Shown in pieces: positions 50,052-52,035 of a stretch of 52,035 bases of DNA. The notes under the pieces are model-generated. The model did no database searches and was not told the origin of the DNA. It worked only from the letters and a program-made list of their open reading frames with translations. Every line of letters starts with the position of its first letter. The stretch's first letter is position 1. Made by a program: the position numbers and the translations under genes. The stretch comes from an uncultured Prevotella sp. GTDB lineage: Bacteria; Bacteroidota; Bacteroidia; Bacteroidales; Bacteroidaceae. The stretch spans positions 1 through 52,035 of the forward strand of contig URER01000014.1 of NCBI GenBank assembly GCA_900547005.1, written 5' to 3'.

Positions 50052-51653
50052 TTAGAGCTTCGGTCCGGCAGCTACGAGAGCCTTACCAGCCTCGTTGCCT
50101 TCGTACTTAGCGAAGTTCTTGATGAAGCGTGCAGCGAGGTCCTTAGCCTTCTCTTCCCACTTGCAAGCGCAGTCGTAAGTGTCGCGTGGGTCGAGGATGT
50201 TGGTGTCAACACCCGGCAACTCTGTCGGAACAGTGAAGTCGAACATAGGAATCTGCTTTGTAGGAGCCTTGTCGATGTCACCGCTCAGGATAGCGTCGAT
50301 GATACCACGTGTATCCTTGATAGAGATACGCTTGCCTGTTCCGTTCCAACCGGTGTTCACGAGATAAGCCTTAGCGTCGTTTGCCTCCATCTTCTTAACG
50401 AGTTCCTCAGCGTACTTAGTCGGGTGGAGTTCGAGGAACGCCTGGCCGAAGCAAGCAGAGAATGTAGGAGTAGGCTCTGTGATACCGCGCTCTGTTCCGG
50501 CCAACTTAGCTGTGAAACCAGAGAGGAAGTAGTACTTGGTCTGCTCCGGAGTAAGGATAGATACAGGAGGAAGTACACCGAATGCGTCAGCCGACAGGAA
50601 GATAACCTGCTTAGCTGCCGGTGCAGAAGAACCCGGCTGTATGTTGTTGATGTGGTTGATTGGGTAAGAAACACGAGTGTTCTCGGTTACGCTCTTGTCA
50701 GCGAAATCGATCTTACCGTTAGCGTCAACTGTTACGTTCTCGAGCAGAGCGTCGCGCTTGATAGCGTTGTAGATGTCCGGCTCGCTCTCCTTGTCAAGGT
50801 TGATAACCTTAGCGTAGCATCCACCCTCGAAGTTGAACACACCGTTGTCGTCCCATCCGTGCTCGTCATCGCCGATGAGCTTACGCTTCGGATCGGTTGA
50901 CAATGTAGTCTTACCTGTTCCTGAGAGACCGAAGAAGATAGCTGTGTTCTCACCGTTCATGTCGCAGTTTGCAGAGCAGTGCATAGAAGCGATGCCCTTC
51001 AACGGCAGGTAGTAGTTCATCATAGAGAACATACCCTTCTTCATCTCACCACCGTACCATGTGTTGATGATAACCTGCTCGCGGCTTGTTGTGTTGAATG
51101 CAACACAAGTCTCTGAGTTCAGACCCAGCTCCTTGTAGTTCTCTACCTTTGCCTTAGAAGCGTTGTAGATTACGAAGTCAGGCTCAAAGTTAGCGAGTTC
51201 TTCCTCTGTCGGACGGATGAACATATTTGTAACGAAGTGTGCCTGCCAAGCAACCTCAACGATGAAGCGCACTGCCATACGTGTGTCCTTGTTGGCACCG
51301 CAGAATGCGTCTACCACGTAGAGGTTCTTGTTGCAAAGCTCGTTCTTAGCGATTTCCTTAACCTTAGCCCATACATCCTCAGACATCGGGTGGTTATCGT
51401 TCTTATATTCGTCAGAAGTCCACCATACAGTGTTCTTTGAGTTCTCGTCCATGACGATGTATTTGTCCTTAGGCGAACGTCCGGTGTAGATACCTGTCAT
51501 CACATTAACAGCACCGAGTTCTGTGTTCTGACCTACCTCAAAGCCTTCGAGACCGGCCTTTGTCTCCTCCTCGAACAACTGCTCGTAAGAAGGATTGTGT
51601 GCGATTACCGTAGCTCCGGTAATGCCATACTTTGTCAAATCCAAATTTGCCAT
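50052..51653 (-). CDS. pckA: Phosphoenolpyruvate carboxykinase (ATP)
   Basis: 533 aa ATP-type PEPCK interconverting oxaloacetate and PEP. In anaerobic Bacteroidota it commonly runs in the CO2-fixing direction toward succinate. Landmarks: NPSYEQLFEEE near the N-terminus, TGIYTGRSPKDKYIVMD, the metal-binding LPLKGIASMHCSANCD, the P-loop FFGLSGTGKTTLSTDPKR, DDEHGWDDNGVFNFEGGCYAK and YFLSGFTAKLAGTERG. Codon use is strongly biased, as in highly expressed genes. A consensus promoter lies at 51715-51746 with a leader of about 60 nt. Confidence 0.97.
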   Translation of the reverse strand: MANLDLTKYGITGATVIAHNPSYEQLFEEETKAGLEGFEVGQNTELGAVNVMTGIYTGRSPKDKYIVMDENSKNTVWWTSDEYKNDNHPMSEDVWAKVKEIAKNELCNKNLYVVDAFCGANKDTRMAVRFIVEVAWQAHFVTNMFIRPTEEELANFEPDFVIYNASKAKVENYKELGLNSETCVAFNTTSREQVIINTWYGGEMKKGMFSMMNYYLPLKGIASMHCSANCDMNGENTAIFFGLSGTGKTTLSTDPKRKLIGDDEHGWDDNGVFNFEGGCYAKVINLDKESEPDIYNAIKRDALLENVTVDANGKIDFADKSVTENTRVSYPINHINNIQPGSSAPAAKQVIFLSADAFGVLPPVSILTPEQTKYYFLSGFTAKLAGTERGITEPTPTFSACFGQAFLELHPTKYAEELVKKMEANDAKAYLVNTGWNGTGKRISIKDTRGIIDAILSGDIDKAPTKQIPMFDFTVPTELPGVDTNILDPRDTYDCACKWEEKAKDLAARFIKNFAKYEGNEAGKALVAAGPKL

Positions 51654-51714
51654 TTTGTCTTAAATATTTAAGTGTGAATTAATTCGTTATCTTCTAATAC
51701 CTTAAAAATCACGG

Positions 51715-51746
51715 CAAAGTTAGCAATTTTCCTTTTTACAAACAAA
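51715..51746 (-). promoter_or_regulatory. Promoter of pckA
   Basis: Minus-strand TTTG (CAAA 51743-51746), 20-nt gap, TAACTTTG (51715-51722). Confidence 0.75.
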
Positions 51747-51879
51747 GGTTACTTCTCGAAAAGGCTGTTTTCTAACACCTTTTAAGGTTAAAGAAACAAA
51801 AAACAAAACTCTTGGAAATACATTTGTAATTCTGACTTTACAAATATTGCCGATTATTTCATATATTTGCCGGGAGAAA

Positions 51880-51990
51880 AAATCCACCGGGGGAGGAGAC
51901 TGGAGTTTAAAGAGGAGACAGTAGACTGGAGTTCAGAAGTTCAAAGAGGAGACAGTAGACAGGAGTTCGGGAGTTCAGACAATAGCTTTT
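51880..51990 (-). repeat. 34-bp tandem copies of the dispersed GGAGTTCAG repeat
   Basis: AGAGGAGACAGTAGACTGG begins at 51911 and again (AGAGGAGACAGTAGACAGG) at 51945, a 34-bp period, ending GGAGTTCGGGAGTTCAGAC. It is the inverse of the repeat at positions 1-40 and 1128-1160. 51747-51879 and 51991-52035 show no gene. Confidence 0.75.
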
Positions 51991-52035
51991 GAGGTAATCT
52001 CAGGGGTGTCAACCTTTATTCCGCATTTGTCTGAA

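Overview
The window reads as chromosomal DNA of a member of the Bacteroidota, most likely a Prevotella-like (Prevotellaceae) organism. Several things point there. Many genes are preceded by the Bacteroidota promoter pattern TTTG-N19/20-TAnnTTTG. The gene content is typical of the order: DUF6242 lipoprotein, DUF6089 barrel, UppS, BamA, OmpH proteins and MurI in a row, a fused gamma/alpha 2-oxoacid:ferredoxin oxidoreductase, ATP-dependent PEP carboxykinase and the long form of IspG. A secreted starch amylase ends in a Prevotella-style C-terminal tail. This is inference from gene content; no marker rRNA is present. LAYOUT. 1-4.4 kb: xerD (-), aroQ (+), an O-methyltransferase (+), a small DUF486/DMT membrane protein (-), then rbfA and a LolC/E-type permease (+). 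4.5-13.1 kb: a leftward envelope operon of DUF6242 lipoprotein, DUF6089 barrel, uppS, bamA, three tandem ompH/skp genes and murI. 13.1-14.0 kb: a gene-poor stretch with a 22-bp palindrome array, small unidentified coding remnants and an orphan terminator. 14.0-17.0 kb: korA-korB. 17.2-22.5 kb: a leftward pair of secreted proteins, a CotH-kinase protein with a SusE/F-like domain and a large GH13 amylase with two starch-binding modules. 22.5-23.7 kb: intergenic, with a possible operator, a second 22-bp array and a ~197-bp MITE-like palindrome. 23.7-25.3 kb: an AAA-ATPase-like/PD-(D/E)XK protein. 25.5-33.7 kb: a leftward lipid A/LPS module (LpxL-like acyltransferase, EptA-like transferase, three glycosyltransferases, MsbA-like exporter). 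33.8-36.5 kb: miaB (+) and a DUF4143 ATPase (-). 36.6-40.0 kb: an AT-richer stretch carrying a two-gene restriction-modification system (C5-cytosine methyltransferase plus BsuBI/PstI-type endonuclease), probably acquired. 40.0-45.6 kb: rightward genes for an unknown 230-aa protein, rpoN, a PAP2-like protein, purE and ispG. 45.8-51.7 kb: comM/yifB, argS, a truncated AraC regulator and pckA. HOW THE GENES WORK TOGETHER. Most of the window is housekeeping and envelope biogenesis. UppS supplies the undecaprenyl carrier and MurI supplies D-glutamate. BamA and the OmpH chaperones build the outer membrane, the LolC/E permease handles lipoproteins, and the LPS module makes and flips lipid A/core. KorAB, PckA, AroQ, PurE and IspG are central metabolism. 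WHAT STANDS OUT. Short intergenic repeats are very dense, and several of them are built into proteins: they supply C-termini or stop codons (XerD, AroQ, LolE-like, GT2, AraC), an N-terminus (O-methyltransferase) and internal loops (the MsbA-like nucleotide-binding domain and IspG). Three arrays of a 22-bp unit centred on the palindrome TACTCGAGTA, and a related-looking pair of 22-bp inverted repeats in the leader of the DUF4143 gene, are the best candidates for an undescribed system.
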